Shown here: positions 24,175 through 36,252 of the stretch, one piece after another
Position numbering within the stretch: position 1 is the first letter of the stretch
How the letters are laid out: each line of letters opens with the position of its first letter
Source: Adineta steineri
Taxonomy: Eukaryota; Rotifera; Eurotatoria; Adinetida; Adinetidae
Direction: 5' to 3'
Assembly (NCBI GenBank): GCA_905250115.1
Contig: CAJNOI010000077.1
Coordinates: 1-64,000, forward strand
DNA length: 64,000 nt
Notes under the pieces: generated by a model
What the model saw: the letters and a program-made list of their open reading frames with translations, nothing else
Told to the model about the DNA's origin: nothing
Databases searched by the model: none
Program-made: the position numbers and the translations under genes

Positions 24175-25484
24175 ACAAGCTATCTGGTTTTGCATAATTT
24201 TCATCTTATCAACAATTAACAAAACATTTTTTTCAAAATAGAACTTTCATTTTAAAAATATTTAACATGCAAAAACTAACAATTTTATCATTTTTATGCT
24301 TTTACACATAACAATTTCAAATAACTATGAGTAGCTAGATTAACTTCATTATTGTAATCTAAGTAGATTGATTGAATTCTAATAAAACTATTACTTTTAC
24401 TTGAAAAATAACAAATTTTTATGTTGGTGTTTTTACATTATTAATAGTTACTCAAAATCTAGTGAAGTGATCTGAATACTGATTGAAAGTAATTGTAATG
24501 GATAATAAACATATATTAAGAGTTTTTCAGCTCATCAATTTTTTCATAGTAGTGTATTTGATAAATTATTTTTCTTAATGAAAGATATTCATATAATTAA
24601 AATGACTTTTATTGGAGAATTGGCGTTAGAATACTTTGTCTATTCAAAATAATGAAAACAATATTCTCCTGTTGAGTTTGGTTGACTGTAGAAAGGGCGA
24701 AAGGAAAAAATGTCTTAGAATATAATTTAACGCTACATAATCAGAATATAATTCAAAAACAGAAAAATTAATGAAATGGTTATTAAACAAAATAATTATA
24801 AATTTAGTGACTTTTATGAATAATCAGTAAATTTCTAAAACGACGAATTATTCGTTAATGAGACTGATAAATAAATTTTTTAATGTTTGTTTATATCACA
24901 AAGTCAAAAAAAAATGAAATACGTATAGAGTGAATCATTTTGTTCTTCCTTTTTTTTTCTTTTCGACTGTTCTACAAATATTAATCGTTGTCCTAACCTA
25001 CTCATTTTGATCTATATTTTTTTTCAATAAGAAGAATCATTGCTTTAAATTTTTTTATCGTTCATTATTTGAAAAACAAAGGGAGACAAGTTTCTCGATT
25101 TATTCTCTAGTCGTTTTGTTTACTTAAACATAAATAACACATTTTCCGTTCACAAGCTTTGACGTATTTAATTTAATATGGACGTACAAAAAATCATAAA
25201 GAAAAATAAATTAAAAGTTTCTATCAAAAAAGATATATTCGATAATGCTATTGCAGCAATAGCATCAATTAAAAATTAATGATCAAAATATTACATAAAC
25301 CATATTGAAGAAGAAAAAAAATTTATTATAGATTAAAATTATATGAGCACATAAATATCATAATAATAAAAGTGAAAATTAATTTCTTTTCAATAATTAT
25401 AACTAAATATTTATAGATGATAACAAAATTCATTTTAATTTTTTCAATATTTTCTTTCATCGTGTTCAATTGTTTGGTTCATGA
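24175..25484. other. 3' flank of copy A and AT-rich spacer
   Basis: Bases up to about 24715 match the 3' flank of copy B (33372 to about 33912), including a shared AATAAAAC signal near 24381. After that the two copies diverge. From there to 25484 no gene is visible. Confidence 0.6.
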
Positions 25485-25985
25485 TTGAATGTTTTGTTTT
25501 AAATCAAATAAATTAATAAATGAATGCTGTTTATGTTCAAAAAGAGAACAATCACTGCAAACCGTATCTTTACAAACCGAACACCAATTAATATTGTCAT
25601 TAATAATCAAATGGATGGCATAAATTTCAAATTGATTTAAATTATGCTTAAGTTTTAAACATCTTATACAATAATGTTTTGAGCAAGTTTAACAACAATG
25701 ATCATATTTTGTTTTTAACGATAATGATGAATTAAAACCCTCAATAACAGCTTCAGCTACTCGATTAATAAGTAATTTAATTATCCGTCATTGGAAAATA
25801 ACCTGCGTCATCGTGACATAATTTTTCATTACATTTATAACAAGATGTATGTGAGCATGGAAGTAAATGAGTACCATCATAGAAATCGAAACAAATGGCA
25901 CATTTAACTAAATTTTCTATACTATACTGCTGGCTGTACTTGAATTTAATGGTGTTGTCCTATTCTTGTACTGAATAATGAAAAT
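25485..25985 (-). pseudogene. Decayed RING + B-box-like (TRIM-type) gene
   Basis: Read on the minus strand, NLVKCAICFDFYDG...LLPCSHTSCYKC is a RING-like half. It is followed, after a frame change, by KLLINRVAEAVIEGFN and then a Cys-rich region (TCSKHYCIRC, WCSVCKDTVCSDC, FEHKQHSF) that looks like B-box zinc ligands. The reading frame is broken. The position of the start codon in the related copy at 27883 reads AGG here (25961-25959), a frameshift lies just before NLVKC, another separates RING and B-box, and a stop interrupts the Cys-rich part. I regard it as a pseudogene of a ubiquitin-ligase-like protein. Confidence 0.7.
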
Positions 25986-27240
25986 ATGTGTCTTTTATAT
26001 CTTTACAAAAATATGAAAAAAATTCCTCCTTTGCCTGCTTCTTTTATGGTGATATTCTTTGTTTGGATATTTATTTATAAAATTCCATTTTTTTTTTATA
26101 TTACTATACTAAAGCAAGCAAATGAAACGATAATGTCAGTGAGTCACATGGTGACGATAATTTTTTTTTCTTTCTCTTCTCCTCAGTTCACATGTGAAAA
26201 GCTTTTTTTCTTTATTTACAACGTGTTTGTATCAGTTATATCAAAAGAATGTGTGTTGGTAAGGTTTTGCGATGAAAGTGAACATATTGATCTACCCACG
26301 TTTAAGATAAAACTTAATCATTTCTATTGAAGAGTTGATTGATTACAATTCATATATGATAAATAAACAATTTATTTATTGAAATATAATATTCTCAAGT
26401 CAATTATATTTTGAATATGAACAGATTTTTCGAAGATCGATTTCTATACTTATAAAAGGAATATATGATGAAATATAGTGTTTGAGTATGTGACACTGGA
26501 TAATAATGAAGAAAATTATAATTTTTGTCATATTCGATCATTGGATGCATTCATTGTATATTTTTTGTAAGATTATTTTAATACATAAAATTCTGTTTTT
26601 CATATGAAATTACTGATAGACCTCTTATTAAACGCAAGACAATGAGAGAATGTAAGACAGCAAAAGTAGAATAGAACGTAAATAAACATTTAACTATGAA
26701 GAGTAAATTATATGAATAGAGCAATAAAAACCATAATCGAATATATTCATTAATAGAAAAACTAGAAGACGACAGTTAGTCTTATAGTTGTGACCATTTT
26801 TTGACTAAATTTCAATCAACCAATGCTATCTATAAACTGACGTTACATAGTTGGGAGGAGGAGACTTTAAAAGTACAAGTGAGAATGAACTTATTGTGAA
26901 GGAGTAGATAAGAGATGATTACATCTTTAATAGAAATTATACATATTACATTTGAAAATATCAAAAGATATGTATAGTTCATATACGAAAGTACTCAAAA
27001 TATCTATAATATTTCTTGATCGTGTGGGTATGGGTGTTATTTCTGCTATACAAATACCCACTCTCACATATGGAAATAAACTTTTCTTTTTTTTTTTAAA
27101 TAAAATAAAGTGCAGAAAATATTATTTTCAAAAATTAACAAATAGAACAACATTTTGTTTTCTTATTTATAGATTTATATTAAGTTCTCAGATGTGTAAA
27201 GTCATTTCTAACGCAGATATTGTTGTTTCATTTTGATCAT
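25986..27240. other. Spacer with a GTGTGGG hairpin
   Basis: No gene is supported. The first 120 bases are similar to 27895-28015, the region upstream of the second RING fragment. A hairpin (GTGTGGGTATGGGTG / ATACCCACTCTCACAT) occurs at 27022-27070. Confidence 0.55.
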
Positions 27241-28084
27241 CAATATTAAATAATACATCATATAAAACATCAATTTCTGAATTTAGATGAACATTAGTTG
27301 ATGTTTGATTTGAGCACGTTTACTTCTTACTGAAATTTATTCATTTAATTTTCTCAAATTATAATTAGAATCTTTGTAGGTTATCACTGATATCAATTCT
27401 TGATTAAATTGTGTCCAGAGAAATAAACAAAAAATATGTTTAATTTGGTATTACATCGGAATCGTTATCCAATTCGATGTTGTAGAATTATTCTCAAATA
27501 AATTAAAAATTTCTTTGTGTATAAGAATATCATTATAATCTATAATGAAGACAGTTAAAGGACAATTGAATAGTTTTTCTTTTATGCTTATAGCATTGAA
27601 CTTGAATGGTTTATCTAGAAGAGATCAATAACCATATGCATAAGTTTTCATTCAATTCTTGACATTTTTCTTGACCAATTAATAATTCTGATAAATTTAA
27701 CTATAGACGAGTATCGTTAATATCAGTTAGCAATGTATTTGATGATATTTCGTCAATATTTTCAGTTTTATGTGAACATAGAAGTAAATGAAGATCATCG
27801 TAAAAATCGAAACAAATGGCACATTTAACTAAATTTTCTAATATTGTACTGCTGGCTATACTTGAAGTTAATGCTGTTGTCATATTCTTGTACTGAATAA
27901 TGAAAATAATTGTCTTCAATATCTTTACAAAAATATAAAAAAGTTCTTTCATTGCCTGGATCTTTTTACAGTAATGCAATTTATTTAAACATTTATTTAT
28001 AAAATTCACTGAGTTTATTTTATAGATTTCATCGTACAAAATGTCCATCTTTTTTTCAACTCTATTATCCATGATCTTTCTCAA
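27241..28084 (-). pseudogene. Second decayed copy of the RING gene
   Basis: The minus-strand frame beginning at 27883 (MTTALTSSIASSTILENLV) leads into KCAICFDFYDDLHLLLCSH. It then loses the second half of the zinc-binding motif present in the copy at 25.9 kb and ends at 27701. An open frame extends upstream to 28084 (MRKIMDNRVEKKMD) with no known domain. Downstream sequence to about 27241 is AT-rich remnant without a usable frame. The truncated RING lacks enough ligands to fold, so I call it a pseudogene. Confidence 0.6.
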
Positions 28085-28242
28085 TATACTAACACTGTAA
28101 CAGTATTACTATAAGCATAGTTTTCGGTATTTATATCTAAGAGAATGATCCTTGGCGAATATATCTATCATGATTTATTGTAGTCGAAATGATTCCATAA
28201 TTATCATATGTCGTACTGTAGAATACATCTATAACAATCGAT
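28060..28242 (+). repeat. Partner of the window-start repeat
   Basis: The reverse complement of this stretch matches bases 1 to about 180 of the window, with the last 60 bases differing at one position. It directly precedes the RING pseudogene on the minus strand and may be its 5' flank or a mobile sequence. Confidence 0.75.
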
Positions 28243-29045
28243 GAAAAGCTTTTAGAACACTTTTTATATAAAAATGAAATAATAATAACATTTATGTAAG
28301 ATTTGAATAAAAGCAAATTAGGTTAATTGTGATTGCTGAACAAGTCAAACTACTGTGTGTTTATTTTGTATCATAAAAGACTTGTTCTAGTTACAAGGGC
28401 AATGATCACTCGAATAGACTTCGCATTGTCTTGAATCTATCACGCTGTGCTTTATTTAATTAGATCAATATCATAAATTAATCTTTTCATCGTTTTATAA
28501 TGGTACTAGGAGGAAACATGATATAGTACACGACATGATGTAAGACGTTGCGATGAGGTTAAATAATAGAAAAATACAATGAATACAATATGATTTCTTA
28601 TGTTAACATGCATCATAATAGAGTGTATTACTCTTATCTCTCATCATCACTCACATGTAAATGTGAATTCAGTGAAGTAGAACGTTTTCATTCATATGAC
28701 TATTTCGGTGGTGTCTTTTTCATTCGAAAAATAAGCAAGATTAAACTAAATTATCAAATATTCTATAATTGAGCAAACAGTTTCATATTTATTTTAACTA
28801 ATTTTGTTCAAGTAAAATTACTCATTAAAACAAAATAATAAGTCAATCAACAATATCTTATCTGAATAATAAAATTACTTTATGTTTCCTATGTTTGCTT
28901 AAAATCTTCAGATGAAAATGATTTTTTATTATTTGTAGAAGATTTTCATAAATAAAACTTCATTTGATGTTTCTTTTTGTTAACTTTGAACTTTTAATTA
29001 GTTTAAATCGATACCAAGTTTCATTAGCATAAATCACATCGTGCA
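28243..29045. other. AT-rich spacer
   Basis: No gene, RNA or repeat structure that I can support. Confidence 0.5.
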
Positions 29046-29845
29046 AAAGACAAGTGGTGGTAAAATCATTTTTTTATCCAAAGCATTTAGAAAAAAATCT
29101 ATATGGTTAGAAGCAGCATTGAATTCGAAACAAAACTATATCTTTTTTTTTGATTTATTTTGCATAAAAAAATGATATCGATGAAAAATGGCCTGTTCTA
29201 ACAAACGATATTTTTTTTTTGACCTTAGTTTTGAAATCATTGTCTTCTAAGCCTAAAAATCAGTTTATAAAAGCAATAGTACTTTATAGATATCTAGAAT
29301 CCATCACTTCCAGATAGACTGAGGACTTAACAAGTATATAATTTCAGTTTATTGGACTAAAAACTAAAATAAATACGAAAAAAAGGCATATATTGTTTTC
29401 CATCTAGACCAATTTTTATGATGAGGTTTTGATCCAATGAGTTATATATAGATCGACGCACTTTTTCATGCTCTATCCGAATATAACCATGAAACTTAAT
29501 ATATATATAAAGTGGTATTGCTATCATAAACTGACTTATAGGGTTGGAAGACAATGATTTCAGAACTAAGGTAAAAAAAACATCCTTTGTTAGAATAGGC
29601 CATTTTTCATTTATATTACTTTTTTATGCAAAATAAATCTTAAATTCGTGATCACCATGGTCAATAACCTATATCGAGATGAAATTAGAGTGAAAAACAG
29701 AAAAAAATGTTTTTTTCTTGGAGGTATTACGGCAAAAAAAAAGAAAATATACAGTTTTGTTCAAAATCCAATGCTGATTCTAACCATATAGTTTATTCCT
29801 AAATGTTTGGGGACGACAAAATAATCTTACCGCCACTGATTCTTT
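29046..29845. repeat. Long imperfect inverted repeat
   Basis: The left arm 29046-29288 reads, in reverse complement, like the right arm 29506-29845. The shared order is CTTACCGCCACTGAT, AACCATATAG, a TTTTATGCAAAATAAAT stretch, a GAAAAATGGCC stretch and GAAATCATTGTCTTC. The right arm has about 80 extra bases (29645-29750). The loop is about 217 bases. The outer part of the right arm is also the left edge of the duplicated PAN-CAP block (copy A at 20598). It is either a foldback element or a partial inverted duplication of that flank. Confidence 0.8.
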
Positions 29846-30679
29846 TTAAAAGTTCATGTTGTTTTCGTCTTTTTTTTTTCTTTGACAAAAGAAGAAAGAG
29901 ACACAGCTAATCGAGTGTCGTCTCTTCGTTGTATTATCATGCTTCATCGATTATATCAAAGAAACTGACAATGATAGATTGTTGACAATTAAGAGATTGT
30001 CGTGACTCTGAATAGAAAGTAGATGATTAGACCTTATTTTTCTCATTAAGTTACTCTAGCGCTGGTAAGCCAGACAAAACAAAAATAAAAAAAACAAGTA
30101 ATTTTGTTCATATCACCAATATTTTTATTTTTTATGCTTGAATAATCACTGTAGCTCAGAGATGTATAAATATTTATGTTTTTGTTGTGTGGTATTATTA
30201 TTCACTTTTTATTGTAATCGAATAGTGAATAATATTTGGACGACAATCAAATATGATACAGTAAGTTATTTTTTTTATTTTTTTTTGTTTGTTTATGTAC
30301 ATAATAAGTAATACAGACTTCTGTTATAAGACGATATCACAAATTCAATTTTGTTCTTGGTTGAGAAATCTATACAGATGCTATTTCCCTACAGATTGCT
30401 AAGTGTCTAGTTCTAAAGATTAGAAAATAATCTTTTTCATTGAAGAAATACTCATCTAGAGATAAATACATTTTATCAATGAAGCCAATAATCGTTTTCA
30501 ATTGATTATTGTCTTTCGCTTGATTCCATAGTGTTTTTTTGTCCAGAAAATAAAAGTTTTATATATATATCTATATTTTAATTCTTATGATGAAAAGAAA
30601 AGGATATAATAAAAGTATCCATGAAAACAACATAATTTTTCTGATTTATATTTTATATAGACATAAATTGGTTCAAATT
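29752..30679 (+). repeat. Duplicated 5' flank of PAN-CAP gene, copy B
   Basis: Matches 20598-21519 with scattered substitutions and short indels. The block 29874-30020 is nearly unchanged between copies, consistent with a recent duplication or a retained promoter. No separate gene is claimed. Confidence 0.75.
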
Positions 30680-33371
30680 ATGAGAGTATCAAGTGGCATT
30701 TGTGTCATTACAATTCTGTTTTCAATACAGAATGCGGAAACATACTCGCTCGAGAATTTTGACAACTCCTATTCTCAACGCGATGCATCAATCTTTTATA
30801 TACGACAACTTCTAAAACGTATTAAATCAAATCATGATAACAATTTACAATGGAGAAAAAGTAAATAATCGTTCATTTTTTTGTGCTTTTAATTTTTAAC
30901 TTCATCTAATTATTCATACTAATTCTAACCATGATTATAAAAGCATTATTTTATAATGTAACTTTTTCATTTGAATATTTATTTGATATATTTATTCTAA
31001 TTTTGAATCTATTATTTTTCAGGAACGGATGATACACCAAAGAAGTGCAAAGAAATAAAATCAGACACTTATTATGTTGGTGAGCTTGGACCAGCCATGC
31101 ATAATATGACTACATATCGAGATTGTATGAATCTGTGTGAAACGGATAGTAAGTGCTATGCATGGTCATATCAAAATTCGAGTCAGAGCTGCTCATTTCA
31201 AACATCAGTGGGTCTAGCACAACCTAGTCCGGGAATGATGGGTGGATCTTGTCTTGGTAAGTGAACTACAGAAATGGATCGTCATTTGCTTTTTCTCGAT
31301 ATCACTCTCTAAAAGAATAGTTCGATTTTATATTCGACGATAAAACTATAGAATAAACAAAAGAAAATTTGATAAGATCTTTGTTTTTACAGTATCATTG
31401 CTAAGAATCATATAAGAAGATAACATTTACTCTAGAAGTTGTGAAAAGCTCAACATGAATATGAATGTTTGAATTAATGCTTTTAATTTTTCTTTTAAAG
31501 GACCAGCTGCGAAGGAAACACACTGCACTGAAGTAATAAACGGCTCCTATTACAAAGGTACTTACGGTCCAGCAATAAGGCAAGTGGCTACATATCAAGA
31601 TTGCATGAGTAGATGCGATGCATTAGCAACATGCTTCGCATGGAGACATCGAGCGTTTGATAACACCTGTTGGCCGTTAAGTACAGCATATGGATTGATA
31701 AGTGATAAACAATATACAACTGGATCTTGTATTAGTAAGTGAACTAAAATATAAGTTATTTGTAACCATTTTATTATCTTAAATATTTCAAATTTGACAT
31801 TATTTTAGTACAACAAACAGGATATCCAATGTTAATTATTGCAACAAAGCCACCAGTAATTACTACAACAAAGCCACCAGTAATTACTACAACAAAGCCA
31901 CCAGTAATTACCACAACAAAGCCACCAGTAATTACTACAACAAAGCCACCAATAATTCCAATAATAAATCCATCAATAGGTCTTGAAACAGATAGACAAC
32001 ATACATTTATTCTAATTTTCAATCTATTATATTTCAGGAACGGATACTACACCAAAGAAGTGTCAAGAAATAAAATCAGGCTCTTATTATGGTGGTGATT
32101 ATGGAACATCGATAGATAATATTGCTACATATCAAGATTGTATAAATCTGTGTGAAACGGATAGTAAGTGCTATGGATGGTTATATCAAAATTCGAGTCA
32201 GAGTTGTTGGCTTCAAACATCAGTGGATCTATATATTACTGATGCATCATGTATGAGTGGATGTTGTCTTGGTAAGTGAACCACAGAAATGGGTCGTCAT
32301 TCGCTTTTCCTTGATATTGCTCTCTAAAAGAATAGTTCGACATTACATTCGCTCATAAAACTATAGAATAAACAAAAGAAAATTTGATAAGATTTTTGTT
32401 TTTACAGTATCATTGCTAAGAATCATATAAGAAGATAACATTTACTCTAGAAGTTGTGAAAAGCTCAACATGAGTATGAATGTTTGAATTAATGCTTTTA
32501 ATTTTTCTTTTAAAGGACCAGCTGCGAAGGAAACACACTGCACTGAAGTACTATCAAACTCCTATTACTATAGTGAAGATAACAGTCTACCAATATTCGA
32601 TGTGGCTACATATCAAGATTGCATGAGTAAATGCGATGCATTAGCAACATGCTTCGCATGGAAACATCAAGCGTCTTATAGTATCTGTTATCTCCAAACT
32701 ACAGCATATGGATTGATAAGTGATGGGCGGTATACAGGTGGATCTTGTATTAGTAAGTGAACTAAAATATAGGTTATTTATAATCATTTTATTGTCTTAA
32801 ATATTTCAAATTTGACATTATTTTAGAGAAACAAGCACCATATCCAACAATAAGTATCGAAGTATTTAGACAACAAGCATTAGACCAGCATAATTTTTAT
32901 CGTGCAAAACATTGTACACCTCCCCTTATATTAGATCCAGCATTGAATGATATAGCACAAAGTTATGCAGAACATTTAGCTGTTATTGATGTAATGGAAC
33001 ATAGTGGAGATTCATTCAATGGTCACTCGATGGGAGAATGTTTATCGGTGTTCTATGATACAAACGGATTATATATTAAAGGTAGACAGTCCTCGAATTT
33101 TTTTATTTTTATTTAAAAGTTTGGTATTTTCGAAGGTTCAGATCCAGTTAATAACTGGTACAATGAAATCAAAGATTATAATTGGGGAAATCCTGATGCT
33201 TCAACAGGCGTAATTGGACATTTCACGCAGGTAATATGGAAAGGCTCAACTAGATTGGGTATTGGTAGAGCACTGACAAGCGATAATATGACCATGTATG
33301 TGGTTGGAAATTATTTTCCAGGAGGAAATGTCCCTGGACAATTTGCACAAAATGTCTTACCAATATGTTGA
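30680..33371 (+). CDS. Secreted PAN(x4)-CAP domain protein, copy B
   Basis: Exons 30680-30860, 31023-31256, 31501-31734, 31809-31979, 32038-32271, 32516-32752, 32827-33081, 33136-33371 give 593 aa in frame with exactly the exon plan of copy A. A signal peptide (MRVSSGICVITILFS) is followed by two PAN modules, a linker with five near-identical TTTKPPVI units (longer than in copy A), two more PAN modules, and a CAP domain (MEHSG, MGEC, WYNEIKDY, GHFTQVIW, GNYFPGGN). Sequence between cysteines differs noticeably from copy A while exon lengths are kept, so both copies look functional. Introns are also alike between copies. Extracellular binding or defence is a reasonable guess only. Confidence 0.85.
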
Positions 33372-34289
33372 ACAAGCTATCTAGTTTTGCATAATTTTCA
33401 ACTTATAAACAATTAACAAAACATTTTTTTTTGAAAATAGAACTTTCATTTTAAAAATATTTAACCTGCACAAACTAACATTTTTATTCATTGTATGCTT
33501 TTACACATAACAATTTCAAATAACTATTAGTAGCTAGATTAACTTCACTTTTGTAATCTAAGTAGATTGATTGAATTCTAATAAAACTATTACTTTTACT
33601 TGAAATATAATAAAATTTTATCTTGATTTTTGTACATCATTAACAATTACTCAAAATCTAGTTCGATGATGTAAACAATGATTGAAACTAAATGCAATGG
33701 ATGATGAATATATATCAAGAGTCTTTTAGCTCATTAAATTTTTCTTAGTAGTGTATTTGATAAATTGTTTTCTTAATAAAAGATATCCGTATAATAAAAA
33801 TAATTTTTATTAGAGAATTGATGTTAAAACAATTTTTCTATCTAAAATATTCAAAACAATATTCTCCTCTTGGGTTTGGTTGACTGTAGAAAGAGCGAAA
33901 GAAAAAACGTCAAAAATAAAAATAATACAAATTATTGATAAAGAAAAACGTTGACGACGATAGTGTATCGAGGATTCATCTTACCTTGTTATTCTTGTTT
34001 TCGATATTTTTTTTTCTTATGACGTTTTTTCTTTCAGTAGCACACCTTAGATTTGACCCAATTGATGACATTTTGATGTGCAGTAATGTTATCATTCAAA
34101 CCTCGATGATTATGAGTGAGCCAAAATTATATGTAGAAATCGATAATATATTTATTTCTCATCGTCAAGATCCAATGATATATGTAAATTGAAAAGAGCG
34201 TTTCATATTTGGTGATAGTTTTAACTAGATCTTCTAGTTAAATGTATTTAATAGAATTTCAAGAACTCACTAGAAACCTTCTATACAGA
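33372..34289. other. 3' flank of copy B, then unassigned sequence up to the gap
   Basis: Bases to about 33912 repeat the copy-A 3' flank. From 33935 to 34192 there is an open plus-strand frame whose second half (AHLRFDPIDDILMCSNV, EPKLYVEIDN) looks protein-like and is preceded by a possible TTTCAG acceptor near 34035. It may be a terminal exon of another gene or a fragment, but I cannot assign it. Confidence 0.4.
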
Positions 34290-34389
34290 NNNNNNNNNNN
34301 NNNNNNNNNNNNNNNNNNNNNNNNNNNNNNNNNNNNNNNNNNNNNNNNNNNNNNNNNNNNNNNNNNNNNNNNNNNNNNNNNNNNNNNNN
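34290..34389. other. Assembly gap (100 N)
   Basis: Exactly 100 N. It interrupts the SLC30A5-like gene after its second exon; the rest of that gene is not found on the other side. Confidence 0.98.
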
Positions 34390-34484
34390 TTTGTCCAAGC
34401 TCCATAAAGAAGTTCCACAAATGTAAATGACTATAAAAGACAAAAAAAAACAATTCATTTTCCTTTCAATCATTTCCTACTTAC

Positions 34485-35854
34485 TAAATTAATACAAAGA
34501 AAATAGAAAATCTGTCTTGAATCATATTCTGCAAGAACATCTCTTAAACTTGATTTTAATATTAATAATAATGATTGTGATTTTTGATGAGTTAAATTAA
34601 ATAATGGTACACCTTCTTGACTATAACCAATAAATGCACCTGATCGTTGTTTAAGTGGACTTAATAGAAGATCAGTTGCAAATGCAAACATAACAACAGC
34701 AAAAACAACACCACCGGATAATTCATGTTCTTCAACATTAATTGTTCGTCCAAACCATGCATTACTATTTGCTACTGCTGCTGTTTTAACCCAAACAAGT
34801 GAAGCAATAAGACCAGCAAATATCATTGTTAATGTTCCATAACGATATGCTCGTATACGATCAAGTTTAACAATTGCTATTTGTTCGACATAAAAATCCG
34901 AAACAAATATAAATACACTAATAAGAATAATTGGAATGATTAATGATGTCATATTATCAAAGATTGATGTTGTTGTCGATGGTGATAATGTTGGTTCAAT
35001 TGTTGAACGTATTGAATCAACTGAATCCAACTAAAATAAAAAATAATTTTTTTTTAAGAAAATTTTTTTTTTATTTTTCTTACAAAAAGATTATTAATTA
35101 ATAACATTATAAATGACATTGGTATAAGACATACTGTTGATAAACATGTTGTTATAGCATAAAATTTTTTCGGTCCACCTATATCTAATACTAATTTTTT
35201 ACTCCATGAATTCATTGTACAACGTGCAAATAATGCAAGAAGTAATAATATAACTCCACCTGTATGATCAGCGACACCAATGAATGATGTTAAACGATAA
35301 AATATATGTGCAAAGAAACGATGATGTGATGAATGACCTTCAGGATGATCAACTGATTGTCTTGAATCATCATTATCAAATGCAAATATGGCTAGAACAG
35401 CTAATGCAAAAAATACGACACCACGAATTCGTGATGTTTGTCCTTGTTGATTAATGAATGATGATGAGAATACAACTTGAAAACATGCAAGAATAACAAT
35501 ATCACTATGTTCAAATAATAATATTGTTCGTAATGGACCACATAATGTTAAACCAAATAGCCAAAGTAAACGAATTATTGTTAAACATATTGTATATTTA
35601 ATTAAACGATAAAATAAAGTTTTATTTGGTCGAAATGTTGAAAATGGTTTTTGAATAAATAATAAACAAATAGAAGTAAATAATGTAGCAAGAAATAAAA
35701 TAAAAACAAGATGATAAGATTTAAGTAAATCATAGGTTATAAATAAGCCAACTGTTTTTAATAGTTTTATAATTATAAGTAATATTAATATATGTAAAAC
35801 ATCAGCAAGTGGACGACTTTTTGATGTTTTAGAGAAATCATCCGAATCTAACAT
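34485..35854 (-). CDS. SLC30A5: Zinc transporter 5-like (SLC30A5/ZnT5), N-terminal part only
   Basis: Exons 35854-35084 and 35030-34485 encode 439 aa in frame and end at a good GTAAGT donor, so the gene continues. Segments typical of ZnT5 are LLWLFGLTLCGPLRTILLFE, EHSDIV, FAFDNDD, HPEGHSSHH, GVADHTGGV, ELSGGVV, GYSQEGVPL and EYDSRQIFYFLC. These belong to the long, multi-spanning N-terminal region that distinguishes ZnT5 from other zinc transporters. ZnT5 moves zinc into the early secretory pathway together with ZnT6. The catalytic cation-efflux domain, expected next, is missing: only about 95 bases separate the donor from the gap, and nothing beyond the gap matches. The gap is therefore probably larger than 100 bases, or the scaffold join is wrong. 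Confidence 0.9.
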
Positions 35855-36252
35855 TTTTTTTGTTATATATTATGATGATCGAAATCAATGTTCACCAAGG
35901 ATTGAGAGTACAAAATTGATGATAATTTATTTGTGTAACGTCGAGTGGCAAAACAATCTGATTGGACAATAGATCGAGAGCAATAAAGAAATACTTGTGT
36001 CGTCTTTTTCTATAGTTGTCACTTTACTACAAATAGTAAATACATTAAAGTATTTTATATGAAACTATATGTTTATTTAACTATTATTTTCTTTAATATA
36101 TATTCTATCCTTCAGAAATAATTAAATTTTAATTGGTTGTCTGCCAACCTTTAGGTAAAGATTTGCATTATTGACACCTGAGGTACTCGTAAAGGTAGAA
36201 CAGAAGACGTGGAAGAACTATATCGTAGTCGTTTTAATATTTTTTCTCCGAA
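35855..36252. other. Divergent promoter region
   Basis: Lies between the divergently transcribed SLC30A5-like and ART-like genes. It is AT-rich with no defined element that I can name. Confidence 0.5.

Noticed and set aside
34242-34473. Open frames across the N gap at 34.3 kb on both strands
   Set aside because: Same artefact as above.
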